Source: Hydractinia symbiolongicarpus
Taxonomy: Eukaryota > Cnidaria > Hydrozoa > Anthoathecata > Hydractiniidae
Length of the DNA: 64,000 bases
Direction: 5' to 3'
Assembly: GCF_029227915.1 (NCBI RefSeq)
Contig: NC_079879.1
Location: 2,852,001-2,916,000, forward strand
Shown one piece after another: positions 26,201-37,678 of the stretch. How positions within the stretch are numbered: the stretch's first letter is position 1; every line of letters starts with the position of its first letter. The notes beneath the pieces are model-generated. The model ran no database searches. It was given only the letters and a program-made list of their open reading frames with translations, and was not told the origin of the DNA. Made by a program: the position numbers and the translations under genes.

Positions 26201-29200
26201 ATGCGTGGAAGTTTTGCGGCGATACGTAGAGGTGTGTTTCCGTTTTCAATGTTTTTTACTGCGACTTATTTAGATTTTCTTCTTCCCTCTTTAGAAACGT
26301 TTTTTTTTTTTTTTTTAATTTCAAAGCCAATCCTTTTCGTGTTTTTCATGCAGATTCTTATAGAAGACAAACACAACTCTCTTGTTGCTGTTTATACGGC
26401 TCGTTTACCGGCAGAAATGCAAGTTGATGTTTACGCTCGATTCTTGGAAGGTATTTCCTTTTGCGCTTTTTTATGCCCTTAGTCTACTATGCAAATTTAA
26501 ACCCATTGTTTTGGCGTGTAAAATTCAACATTGTCTTATTGTGCAGGCATCGAGGACACGGAGGCTAGAGAAATGTACCTGGAACTAGCCGAAGAAGCAG
26601 GTACGTTTTGAAACCCTCCTTCTGAGGTGTCAAATTTGTCTTTGTTTTCGACGATACGTACTTACGTAATTAGGCCTCGTAAAATTATATATTGTCGATT
26701 TGCGAAAAATTATTATTAATATGTAGAATTATTTTAGGACTTGAACTAAAACATATCACAAAACAAATTGTAGAGAATATTCGTTCACATGTAAGTTTTT
26801 TTGGTGAGAAATTTTTATTTTTTGAAAATGCTGATAAACTATTTTTGTATTGGAATACAGTATTCTCTCTTATTAGGGGATGCCCTTGGTGCATGAACAA
26901 AGTGTCCGCTAATTAGAGGTGTCCGCTTTTTGGAAATTTTTACAATATAAGCTCAAAATTTAAAGAAAATGCGATTTTCTATACGAAATGTGTAACGTAA
27001 AAAATTAGCGGGTAAGGTACCCGCTAATTTTTTGGACTTAGACACACAAAAAAGAAGAAAACAACTAAATTGAACGTAATATAACTTTTTTTAAAATAAC
27101 AAACAAATATCAACATCATAATATCCACTAAATTAACGAAAAGGTTGTTTAAAAAAAATTTATTTGGAGAAAAAATTTTTTAATAGATTGTTTTTTTTTT
27201 TGATACTTAGATTTAAAACTTTAAATTATTCCAGCATCGAGAGGTTGCAAGCGAGATGTGGTATTTTTCGGCAAAAATACGATCTTTATGTTGCTAAACT
27301 TGTCTACCAATGGCGGTAGATGGACAGTCGCGTTATCCAAAAACAAAATGACATTTCTTTTCTCTGTTTTCATTTGACGGCTTAGATTTTCGAGGATTCT
27401 CTCCATGATTTCCACCTGCATCCAAGACTTTGGGTCTGCAAAGTACATGACCTTACTAAGCTTATCTTCTGCACTAGCTAACCGAAAACATCTTGGTTTT
27501 CTTTTCTTTCTTAGGCAAACCTTTGTTGAGCAAAGCTTTAACAAAACACCCAATTTCATCCATCTTTAGTATATCTCAATCCGCATATCCTTTACACAGT
27601 TCTTGTATTCATTTCATCCAAGATTCAATATTAGTCGTGGAAACGTCGTGAGACTCGCCAGAAATTTGTTTTTCTTTTATACCATGACTCGATTTCCATT
27701 TATCCAACCAGCCTTCCGATGCCTTGAAGCTATCCAGTTCTGGAGATTGTTTGATATCCATTGCTTCTTCTTTGAGTAGAGGACCATTTACATAAATACC
27801 AGACGCTTTACATTTTTTAAACCACATGTAAAGAACTTCGTTGATGGCATTCTCTGTTAATGTTTGAAACCTTTGCCTCGAAAGTTTTCAAACTCTACTC
27901 TGAGCTTTTTCTCATTTTTTAAAAGGTTTGCTGCTTATGTCTTTTCAATATTATATGTTATAGAAATGTCTCTACAACTCATTTTTTTTTCTTTTTATTG
28001 TCATCTAATATTTTGATTTTCTCATCTAATGTCAGGCAGCGTTTGTTAAGTTTCCCAGCTTCACGTTTTTTCAAGTTAACAGGAGCCATGATGATGACGA
28101 AAATATTGTTCATTCCAAAAAAAATATTTCTTTTTCAAAGCATTAAAACATTCGAATCAACCCGTTCGATCGAATCAATGCATTCGATCATTTTTCATTC
28201 GATATTCGAGAATTAGCATTCAAAGGATTTTTTTGAAAAACAAGCAAATCTTAGTTCATTGTCCATAAAAAAAGTTATTCGGTAAAACCATGGTAAAACA
28301 AATATGATTACTGAGGTCGACATACCCATACTCATCGAAAAAGATTGGAATGAGTACCAGTACAAATCCTTTGCTAGAGGATATCATGTCTACATGGAGC
28401 CCCTTGGTGGGGGAATTAAAATGCAGGCATGAGCCAACTAACGAGGTGGACGGAAATGCGATAGCAATAATAAGAACTGATTCTTTACAAAACGAAAGCA
28501 TTGCTGGACACATGCCACAAAACATATCAAAAATATGTTTCATGTTCTTGAAAGTCCCGAACAGTTCGATTACGGCTGAGGTTTGAGGAAAGAGGGTTAA
28601 TCGTGGGGGTGGATATGGTCCGAAAATACCAGTTGTATATGAGTTTTATGGACAAAAAAAGTTGATTGAATGGTTTGCGAAGAAAATTGAGGCCGACATT
28701 TCTTGTTAAGTTTTAAAGTGTTTAATTTTTCATTATTTTTGAATGCTGCTCCCTAATTTTTTGGATTGTCCGCTAATTGGAGAGAAAAAAAGCCTATAGT
28801 TGCCATTTCGTGCAAAAAAACTTGTCCGTTAATTGAGTGTCCGCTATTTAGAAAGTTTTTTATCAGACTTCGACCAAAAAACGGCCAGTGCATGGACAAA
28901 GTGTCCGCTAATCAGAGATGTCCGCCTTTTAAAGTGTCCGATAATTTGAGAGAATACTGTAGTATATGTTTCACTTGGTTTTGCAGAGGTTAGCAAATTG
29001 ACTTGTTTTCGAAGTAGTTACCAACCTTTTCGTTTTATTTCAGGATTTTGAAGATCAAAAGAAAAACACAGAGGTAGCTGCTTGTTGAAGAGTTGTTTAA
29101 TTTTCGCCGTATTTCGCAGAGACCTTGCAAATGGAATATTTTTGCAATTTTGGAATTTTATTTTATTCAGGCTTAAATAATTTGCAAATTCGCAAAAATT

Positions 29201-32200
29201 AACATATATACCCAAAATAGACAAAAAGAATTTTGGAGTTTGATAAAAATTTTGTCGGACTAACAATTTTGCCCAACAGAAAATATTTATTTCGTTTTTT
29301 TGTCTGATCAAATCTTAAATCTTTATGTGAATTTTAATCTTCATGTGTTCACTTTCAGAGCGACAACAAAAAGATTAACTCAATCGATTGGTTAGTTTTT
29401 GATCCATCTCAACGAGCTGAAGCGATCAAGCAAGCAAACGCCATAATGAGAGGGTTTTTAGGTAACTAACAACTTTCTCTCTTTGACTAACTTAACAGAC
29501 TAATTTTCTTGAAAATGCGGATTTTTTATATTCACGATAAATAATGCTAACTCTGTTTAATCTCAATACAATACACTCGAAAAGGTCATTTTATTAGTTT
29601 CTTAAGCGTCTGACAAGAATATTTATGAAGAATTTTTTTTCTTAGCTGAAAGAAAACATGAGGAAGCGCTGGCGGTGTTTAATAAAATACCGACTGATTC
29701 TATTGACGTCATTCATAAACAATGGAGAATGAGGGTAAGTCATTAAATTAAATTATAAATTATATAAATTTGATTTTTTTGCATGAAGTGTGCTGAGTTT
29801 TTATAATACCGGCATGCATCAGAGGCAGAGGAGTTGTAACAAAAAGCTACCCTAAGGTAAGAATTTAATTTTCGCAAAATCAGGTCGATTTTGCGAAAAT
29901 TAATTTCGCGAAACCAAACAAAAGGTGACAATTCGCTAAAATATCTTTCTAAAATATCTAAATTTTTTCTACCCCTAATTTGCGAAAATCACGTGGAAGG
30001 CTGCGGAAAATGATATACCTCTCGACTACTTCACTTTGTGTATCCGTTATATATAAAAAAAAATGGTATTGTAATTTCTTTTTAAAGACCACCTCTTCAT
30101 ACTAATTTTCACGCAGCGAAAAAATTTCTCCCAAAAACAACTAGTCAAAAATATTTAGCAACAAAATATAGTGTTTTAGAACAATGCATGCATTTTTTTC
30201 TGTAAACTAAAAGGGTAATTTTGCGCAACAACGACCTTTTTTGCAAATATGCGAAAGGTAAATTCATGTCCGCACACAGCCTACGAAAACGTACATTCCT
30301 CGAAATTGTGACGCTGTGAAAATCTTTACCTTCAAACGCAAACAATTTTCTGTTCAAACCTATTTCTATTCCTTTCCTTGCGCCTTCATTTGTTGTTTTT
30401 TTTGTTTTTTTTTTTTGTTTCTATTGACAAATTTTTATTTTTATTTTGCAGGCTGGTGAAAAAGTGCTTCCTGCTGAGGTGGATGATGGGATTCGTGAAT
30501 ATCTTTGCATCAAAGCGTACCTTGTAATTTTTTTTTAAAAAAAGTTATTAAGACGCTACTGACTATTCATAAAAATATTTTTATAAGAAATTATTATTAA
30601 AAATTAAAGCAGCGTTGTAGTGTTCACTGGTTGAAAATCTTAAAGAGTTGTTGCAGCCTGATGAGATTGTTCTCTTTGTCATCGTCCAGCCCTTTTGTTT
30701 TGGACTACCAAAAGAGGTTTGATTGGACCAAAAACATAATATTTGCTTCGAAAATGTTGGTAAAGAAAGTGGAAATCTGATTTTTAAATACTAAAGATTT
30801 TTTAACTCTCTTTTTCTTTTCAGCATGCGCATGATTCTTTTAATGCATGGTTTGATCATTTTTACCACCAAGCCCCAGTAAGTTGACGCTCTCTGCAGGT
30901 TGTTATACAGACACACATATATTTGTATATCTTCGCGTTTTTTGTTTTGTTTTCCTGAAGTCCTTTTTAAAATAATTTACTTAAGCCCATAAATTATATC
31001 CTAAATATAATTATTGGTAAACCTGTGTTTTAGGTCGAACCTAAAAAGGCCACACATCAAACGTTTAAAGATCAGATTGTGTATGAAGAAAGTTCCAAAG
31101 AATATCAGGTATCTGCTATGTATCCATTTGTCCTATTAACAAAAAAATCTTTAACAGCAAACACACACATGTACTTTAGGTCTCCGATATTTGGAGGCAT
31201 AGGACAGGGATACGTACTCGTCTTTAAAGAAGATACACGACTTCTGGAGTTCACCCTGGGTATTTCTTAACTTCAAAGAAGCTTTTTTAAACATTAACCT
31301 TTTTAGTACATATAACCTCAGCGTAAAGTAAAGAAACATTGTGTTTCTTTATAACAAAAAGACGCGTAATTCGTAAAAATATACCCAGCATACCGTAATC
31401 TCGCATTGCAGTACCGTTTATTGCCCAAGAATAGCTCAAAACAAATTTCATTTTGTTAGCAAATGCATTTTTGTGCACTTATTTCGGTAGAGTGTTAGCA
31501 CCAGTATCCGCTATACACTTTTACCAAATACTCCGATTGTTCTTAAATTAAACCTGAATGAAAAAAGAGTCGTCATAACACTATAGTTATGTTTCCAATA
31601 CATTGACACGAAAAGGCATGTTTTATCAAGCGAAAAACTTCACTTGATAAGATTAATTCTGATACTTCGTACTGTTCTAGTAATGTTCTAGCTTTTGTTT
31701 GTTTGTTTTGTCCTGAACATTGATGTAATAAATTGTCCTGGAGTTTAAATCTTAAGTATGTTTCACCCTGTAACATTGTGGCATGCTTATTTTTTTAGGC
31801 TGATTTTGAAAGATGGCATAAAACTTTGTCTTCCCATGTTAAAGTGAGTGAGAATACGAACGACTTTGTTATTGCAACCCGTTACGATTATGCTCGTTAT
31901 ACTATACATATTATACTATATTTGGTTTGTCTTTGAGATTCTGGTTTTTGGTTTACCGTAGGGAGATTATTATTCGTGTAAACTTCTTACCAAACGTTTT
32001 TGTGCTTTAGTTCGTATGCTGTTTATCAAAGTACAGTTGACTTTCGTAAACACCAACTGCCATGAGAATAACCATTTCTGTCCTTTTTGTTTAAAACTTC
32101 GGTGCACACAGATTTTTGTGAGTGTCGTGACAGAGTGTGTGACGAGAGCAGTTCTCGTTTTTAGAATAATTTAATTTTCATAGGTTTCAATGTTCAGTAC

Positions 32201-33374
32201 AGTTTCCCTTTTGTTTGTGTGCTTTAAAGCCCATAACTGGGGAAGGTGTTAATAAGTTAAAGTGGCTCGATTTTCATTCTAAATGAGGGTCAACAATAGA
32301 TAGAGAGGGGTATGGGTATTCTTTAATTGTCTGTTGGAATTTTATCTGACCTTCATCGTACACATTTGCATTAAATTAATTCTGACTTCTGTTGTGAGAA
32401 AGTTAGACTTTTTTAATATTGGAATTGTCCTCTCCCCGTTCTAATTAGGTTGCCAAGAGTGTTTAGTAAACAACTTTAAACAAGTTAACAAACCACTGCA
32501 TATTGATCCATAAATATCTAATCTTAAAATATTTACTTGTAACATTATATTTCGAAGATATTTCGTGAAACTTCTATTGACCTTTAAAATTTGAGTCATG
32601 TTCATTCTTTAGTCAACTTCAGATTGCATATACAATGTATTATTATTTCCTGGTGGCTGGATGGTCGACAAGAGACAGGTCAGTGTGACTACATATTTAT
32701 ATAGCTTGCTAAACTTATGATGATTTACAAACTTAATGCTTATTACTTTTTACAAATTTTGTATGGCTTCCAAACTAGTTTCTGATTGTTAACATTTTTA
32801 TGTTCATAGGATGGTAAAACTGGCGAAAATACGCGTGGTCAGCAGTTACATTCTTTACGTCAACTATGCATCCCTTATTTAACATTCCTTTTGCATTCTG
32901 TTCTTCAAAATAATATGCAATATAGAGACGTAAGTAATATGTGCCGATTTAGAACTTTATTGTTTTAATATTGGTTTTGAGATTATACAACTACATGTTA
33001 TAGTGATAAGAGATATATCATAATTCTTTTTCTTCTAGTGTCTTGAACTTGCGACAGTTATTCAATCAAAACGACATAATTTGTATCAGGTATGCAGCAG
33101 AATATATTTCTTTCTTCATTTTTAACATGTAAAGTTATGCGAAACTTACATTTGAACAGTGGCGAAATCATCAAGAAATTTAAAATGTTCTGCTGAAACA
33201 CGAGCCATTAAAAATACGCAACTTACACATCACCAAGTTAATACTTCTTCTTTTAATAAGGTCTTTCAGAAGCAAGAGCTTCAAAGATTTTTGCACCTAA
33301 TGCGCGAGTCATCTATCGGATTGTTGGATGAAGGATGTGATGCATTTGGATATGACCGATCGAACTCGAAATAA
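14286..33374 (+). CDS. NUP107: Nucleoporin Nup107 (37 coding exons, 890 aa)
   Basis: Scaffold subunit of the Y-complex (Nup107-160) of the nuclear pore. The exons, all AG/GT bounded and phase-consistent, total 2,673 nt: 14286-14325, 15413-15529, 16198-16223, 18224-18286, 18418-18505, 18888-18979, 19136-19200, 19471-19548, 20403-20460, 20545-20711, 21293-21374, 21555-21605, 21684-21746, 22272-22362, 23361-23446, 23540-23599, 23734-23811, 24192-24271, 24696-24744, 24818-24887, 25404-25465, 25721-25765, 26193-26231, 26354-26450, 26547-26600, 26738-26790, 29044-29073, 29359-29461, 29646-29734, 30452-30523, 30824-30877, 31034-31108, 31799-31843, 32613-32678, 32810-32929, 33039-33089, 33261-33374. 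The product has a disordered N-terminus, then the alpha-helical Nup84/Nup107 fold with diagnostic words such as [49 protein letters not shown] and LFPGGWMVD. The C-terminus matches the region that binds Nup133. Length is close to vertebrate Nup107 (~925 aa). The ATG directly follows a T-rich AG, so a 5' UTR intron or trans-splice site is likely. The first three small exons are the least certain. Confidence 0.93.
16848..17490. repeat. Dispersed repeat with GACGTCA-rich body, copy A (Nup107 intron 3)
   Basis: This repeat shares long near-identical words with 45,790-46,515 and 55,555-55,830: GTGGGTAACTAGGGAC, GGAATGGACGGGTTGATGAC, AACCTTCAAACTCTAATATC and CTCTGCAACCGTTTGTCAAAA, and at its far end GTGGATTTTTCCACGGGC. 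It begins near CTCTGTAATAATACAGAGA. It lies in the 2-kb third intron of Nup107. The repeated GACGTCA palindromes and edge sequence suggest a non-autonomous DNA element. The class is not determined. Confidence 0.65.
21481..21543. repeat. (TTATA)n microsatellite
   Basis: About twelve tandem copies of a pentanucleotide (tatat/ttata) lie in Nup107 intron 11, just before the acceptor of exon 12. It is a simple repeat with no other function visible. Confidence 0.9.
23295..23314. repeat. C20 homopolymer in Nup107 intron
   Basis: Twenty consecutive cytosines, unusual in this AT-rich DNA, lie about 47 bp upstream of the acceptor of exon 15. The run could fold as an i-motif or G-quadruplex on the other strand, or be a sequencing/assembly length artefact. 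Confidence 0.85.
27221..28089 (-). pseudogene. Tigger/CENP-B-like transposase pseudogene
   Basis: Translation from the ATG at 28,089 gives a psq-type HTH start ([13 protein letters not shown]), then stops. Next comes a CENPB-type HTH domain (27,827-27,609, with [11 protein letters not shown]-like [15 protein letters not shown] and EGWLDKWK) and a DDE catalytic fragment (27,559-27,221) with [11 protein letters not shown] and [17 protein letters not shown]. In-frame stops near 27,930 and 27,870 and at least one further interruption near 27,600 break the frame. The region between the HTH and the second catalytic Asp is short, so the first catalytic Asp region is probably deleted. The C-terminus ends immediately after LDAGI. 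Confidence 0.85.
28301..28708 (+). pseudogene. HIRAN-like domain remnant inside the Tigger element
   Basis: On the strand opposite the transposase, about 130 codons read as a HIRAN-like protein fragment: [19 protein letters not shown], a frameshift near 28,392, [37 protein letters not shown], an in-frame TGA at about 28,584, then [20 protein letters not shown] and a TAA at 28,708. HIRAN domains bind DNA 3' ends in HLTF/Rad5 helicases, and stand-alone HIRAN-like proteins occur in invertebrates. With one frameshift and one stop this copy is not functional. Whether it was captured by the transposon or is an older insertion cannot be told. Confidence 0.65.
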
Positions 33375-33375
33375 A
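33370..33375 (+). promoter_or_regulatory. AATAAA overlapping the Nup107 stop codon
   Basis: The hexamer AATAAA contains the TAA stop of Nup107 (33,372-33,374). No better poly(A) hexamer occurs in the next 150 bases, so this may be the cleavage signal, giving a 3' UTR of only tens of bases. Confidence 0.45.
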
Positions 33376-33818
33376 AGAAGAAAACGAAAAAAAAACGCAG
33401 CAGAGAAGCATGTCAATTCAGTTAGTGAACATTTTTTAAAATGATGACAAAATCAACAGCACCATGCAGGCTAAGAAACATTGCTGGAGTCCGTTTCAAA
33501 TCCGGCAAAGTGAAGTTGATATTTCTAAAACTGATGTTAAATTTTGTATCGTTGTCTTTTTACGGTGAAATAATATCAATCATGCAGAAAATATAGTCTT
33601 GTTTCGTTTATCTAGATAAGTGATTCGCACCAACACACGCTCAAAATAGCTGTTACATATATAATTTCATATATAAAGAATCTAGGGTTTCAGGATAGGC
33701 AGCATGGCAAAAAAAAATTCGTTTTTAGATGTTATTTCGCAAAAATTTCTACCCACTGAAATTTCTCTCCGACGGAAGCTATTTGATTACTTTTAACACA
33801 ATAATAACAAATAAGGCA
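33375..33818. other. Short convergent intergenic gap between Nup107 and NSUN
   Basis: 444 bp separate the stop codons of two convergent genes. No other gene or clear repeat is visible apart from AT-rich DNA with one fragment of the TTTCGCAAAAATTT type near 33,733. Confidence 0.5.
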
Positions 33819-35246
33819 TCAAGTGATTCGAAATATTCGCGACACATACATTGGCCCCCAGTTACAACATTCAGAAGGTAACACTAAAATTCCATGGCGC
33901 GTTTTTAAATAATTAAACGTTCCCTCCGCTAGTTGGTTTATGGTACTGTCAATAAGAGAGCACGTATCATCGACAGCAAAAAGTATGTCTTTTTGTTGAC
34001 AAGTAATTTGTACTACCTTGTTTATGACTTCGTCGTTTTCAAGAGGTGATATCGAACAAGTTGAATAAACCACTATACCTCCAGGCTTGACTGTTTTTAA
34101 AGCAGACAACAACAATTTAACTTGGAGCTTTGCATTCTCGTTCATTTTCTTTACACTCCACCCTCCATACTGGAAATGCTTTTGAATCACGTGTCTCTCT
34201 GATGAACATGGCGCATCGACTAGAACCTTATCAAACGTTTGTACTTCCTCTGTACCAAATTGTTGACCGTCCCAATTTGTGATTGTCACGTTGCTTTTGT
34301 GTGTATTGTGGAGAGGTAGGTACTCCTTTATCACCTTTGAGGAAGAAAGAATAAATTGTATCACTGAAATTTAATTTTTGCTCGACGTGATGGCGTTTTT
34401 GTAACTAAATTTTTTATTCTCGTCTTCTCTTGAACATTTATTTTGGCTTTAAGACCGAATACCTTAAATCAGTTCTTCTATCTTTTGTGTAAAAAAAAGA
34501 ATTCAAAGGAACCGGGCGCAGACTGAAGAAGAAAAACATGACTAGATTGTAGTTTTGCCGTTTCATTTCGCGAAGATAAACAGTATCATGAAATACTGTT
34601 TATCTTCGCAATAAACTCTCGTCTTACGCACCTTTTTCAGTCTGTTAAATCTTCCCTTTGTGACGTCGTTGCTTACAAGTTGTCCTTTCAAAGATAAAAA
34701 CTGCATGATAGCTACTGTTTTTCCACCAGGCGCTGCGCACATATCTAACACCCTGTCATCTGGTTGAATTTCCAAACCAAGTACGGGTAGCAGAGAGGAC
34801 AGATCAAGAAGGTAATACGGAAGAATCTTATTTTTGCTGAAAACGTATGGAGATTTAAAGAAATCAGAAAAAAGTAGTCTCGCATTGTTAAGTTTTCTAC
34901 CACACGTGTTTTTGACAATTCTTTGGAGAGTGAGAATCCCCTCGTTACTTTCAACATCACTTTTAAGAACCCAATATGGTTTGGAAGAACTTTCTAGTGA
35001 AGGTAAAATAATATGACCTTCAGTGAGAAAATACTTGGCAATTGATTCATCCTCTCTTATTTTAATTTCGTGTTTTGATGTAGCCGTACTTCTCAAATGA
35101 AATTGAGAAGTATTTTCAGTGTTAAGAAACGTCTCGGTATCAAATGGATAGTATTTATTTAACACTGCGCAATGTCGATTAGAAAGTTTTAAGTCTTCGT
35201 ATAATCGGTTCCATTCTGCAAATCTGGTTTGGTAGAATGTTTCCAT
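33819..35246 (-). CDS. NSUN3/NSUN4-type RNA cytosine-5 methyltransferase (2 exons, 376 aa)
   Basis: Exons: 35,246-34,632 and 34,334-33,819 (minus), joined in phase 0 with GT (GTGCGT) and a pyrimidine-rich AG acceptor. The protein transfers a methyl group from SAM to C5 of cytosine in RNA. Visible are YYLLDLSSLLPVLGLE, the SAM-binding loop DMCAAPGGKT (~residues 168-177), motif IV VLVDAPCSS with its Cys near 248, and motif VI VVYSTCS with the catalytic Cys near 298, followed by WGPMYV near the end. YYL.D.ASLLPVL and WGPMYV are typical of the mitochondrial members NSUN3 (mt-tRNA-Met, wobble C34) and NSUN4 (12S rRNA). The N-terminal HCAVLNKYYPF resembles NSUN3 more, so I lean to NSUN3. A mitochondrial presequence is not obvious. 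The start is the first ATG of the open frame. Confidence 0.85.
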
Positions 35247-37678
35247 TTGTTTTAAAATTTTGACACAGTGATTCTAAAAAACAATAAAATGTTATGGATG
35301 TGATTATTTCAAAAAGAATAAAAAAACATGCTTATAAGAACATCAGGTCTATTGTTTTCCTATTGTCTGTTTAAAATAACGAGAAACTCGAATAATACCA
35401 CTCTGGTTAGAAAGTTAGAATTCTTAAAAAAAAGCGTGTGGAATAAAAGCATTAAATATGTCAAGTAATGCATGAGAAATTGACCATTCGCGAAAATACA
35501 TTTTGGCCAAATTTATTGAAACTATCGATTTGCGAAATCAAAAAAAAAAATTTTTTTTCTCGCAAAATCGCATAATTAAATTCTCGCGAAATTTAATTCT
35601 TACAAAATATATTCCAGCTAGCTACCTTATTTCACGATTTTTCCACGAGATCCACAATCGCTAAAGCTAGGCTTCGCCATAGAAAAAGCTTAATCACAAA
35701 AGTTCGAAAAATCGAAACTTCATTCTCGTATACTTTTTTTTTGCTCTGTAGCTACTTTCTTTTAGCTTCTAGCAACAATCGTTAACCAACTCTTTGAATT
35801 GATCCATAATGATGTGGGTTTTTTATCTTTTCTGGCATTCTATTGTAATTTCACACGCTCTTTTAAAACCTTTTCAAACAAATAATATTCATTATTTTAT
35901 TTTGCCAAAAGTATTTTTGCGAATATTATTTACCACGATTTCGCGAATATACTGTATCGTGAAAGTTTTTTCCTTTGAAGTTGCTATTACAATATTATAT
36001 TTTTTTTTGGTCGTTGTTTTCTTGCAGCCGTTTTCGCGTATATAAAAACAAGATGGTGACGACAGTCACATAATTTTTTTGTACAATTTTCGTAAACATT
36101 GAAAAAGGATAAAAATCAAATCTAACTTCTATTTTGGTTGCTTCTATTAACAAAATATTTTATTTTATTTTATTTACAGGCTCGAGATGCAAAGGAACTT
36201 AAGGTAACCAAGACTTTTGCATTAAAAGAACGCCATAAAGATGTAACGGCACTATAATTAGCGCAGTTTTAATATTTAGTACGTTAATTGAGTGGACGTT
36301 AATTTGTTACTGGTAGAGGGGTTCTTCGTAGTTTATATCATCGACGTGATCCGTTATGGATTGTATTTCGTACGATTAATGCTTGTTGTATACTTACATT
36401 TTATATTTTACATTTTTAAAAAATTCTGTTACATTGTTTTCCCGTTATACTTTGTTTTTGGATTACATCCGCATTCATTTAATCGGTGTTCTCCTTAGTT
36501 TATAAACACAGCGTTATTCATTCTGGCGGGCATGGAGACGTAGGCAGAAAACAAAAAGGGTACATGTCCCGGATAGCGTTGGATCCCATTACATCGTTTC
36601 CCGAAAGCGCACAAAATCCAAATTCTGTTTTTAACTCCGTTTCGACTTCAACATGCGAAAAAGCTCCTGAATATTTTTGCCGACTCTCAAGATAAATTTA
36701 ACTTTTTGTCGTAATAAGACTTTGCGCATTGCCTATGACACCTATGATGGCACTCATCTTTCTGCATTTTTTAGTTAAACCCACAAGACATAATTCTTCT
36801 TATCTTCGGTTTGCCCCAAGATTCCAACGAGGAATACAATTTTCATCAGACAAAAATTGAGTCTCCAAATCAATAAAATCTTGTTTCTGCACCAATCGCA
36901 GTTTTGTCTTACTTGTAGCTAACTAGCGCTAGCTAGCGAGCTAGCTATACCAGGGGCGGCGCCACAATTTCCAGACTGGGTGGGGGGGGGCTGAGGCATA
37001 GTGGGAGATTTTGAGATTTTATTGGCAATCAACGAGCGAAGCGAGTTGCAGAAACAACAAACAACAACCTATTTTTAGAGTCCTAAAACACCTAAAACGG
37101 CTATGCCTTGGACTTCAGAAAAGCTTTGTTTATTGGCACCACCCCTCTTGTCAAGCTAACTCATCTGCAGCCCTTCAACTGCTATTGAGATAGAAAACAA
37201 AGAGCATTACCTTACTCATGACGCACTCCTAAAACACATTAATATCTGTAGCTAGCTAGCTAGCGTTCTCCTTTTTTTTATTTTCCTTTCTTCACTTTTT
37301 TAAATTATAATTGAATTCCACGCAGCTTGAGGTTCCATGTTGAAATTTTGACTAATAAATATATTACGGACTGAGTAAATATACATTAAAAATACAAGGA
37401 ATCTTAACTTTATGGATTTAACAGGGTTTTCTTATATACTACTTCATTATTGTATCTTCATTTAACATTTTCACACAATTTCAGATTTTTACTCAAAAAA
37501 ATGTTTACTTATGTTTGGTCTATTTTTTTAGTCTTTGAAATTACGTCATTGTTTTTCTAACCCGATACAAATCGGAATCAATATAAACATCACACACTCA
37601 GCAGCGACCGACAAACTGTCAAAGAATCCAATCGAAGAAAGGGAAGCATTTCATAGTGGATTGATTCTTTTGCCTACA
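35247..37678. other. Divergent intergenic region between NSUN and TFG
   Basis: It contains several TTCGCGAAATTTAATT-type words (35,490-35,600, 35,900-35,960), GCTAGC-rich patches (36,915-36,950 and 37,248-37,265) and a possible small exon 36,180-36,204 (acag/GCTCGAGATGCAAAGG.../gtaacc) of unknown use. A T-rich acceptor at 37,523-37,531 (tattttttta/g) precedes the TFG start and probably ends a 5' UTR intron. No other gene is recognised. Confidence 0.45.

Larger units (their letters stand above)
26858..28959 (-). mobile_element. Tigger/pogo-like DNA transposon in Nup107 intron 26
   Basis: The ends are inverted repeats, CAGTATTCTCTC at 26,858 and GAGAGAATACTG ending at 28,959, flanked on both sides by TA, the target duplication of the Tc1/mariner-pogo superfamily. 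Subterminal GTGTCCGCTAATTAGAG-like words recur near both ends. Inside, on the minus strand, is a decayed Tigger transposase (28,089-27,221), and on the plus strand a HIRAN-like remnant (about 28,301-28,708). The intact ends together with a broken transposase suggest that this copy could only have been mobilised in trans. Confidence 0.85.

Noticed and set aside
36180-36204. Small exon GCTCGAGATGCAAAGG... as TFG coding exon 1
   Set aside because: Joining it to the acceptor at 37,531 puts an in-frame TGA after two codons; at most it is a 5' UTR exon.
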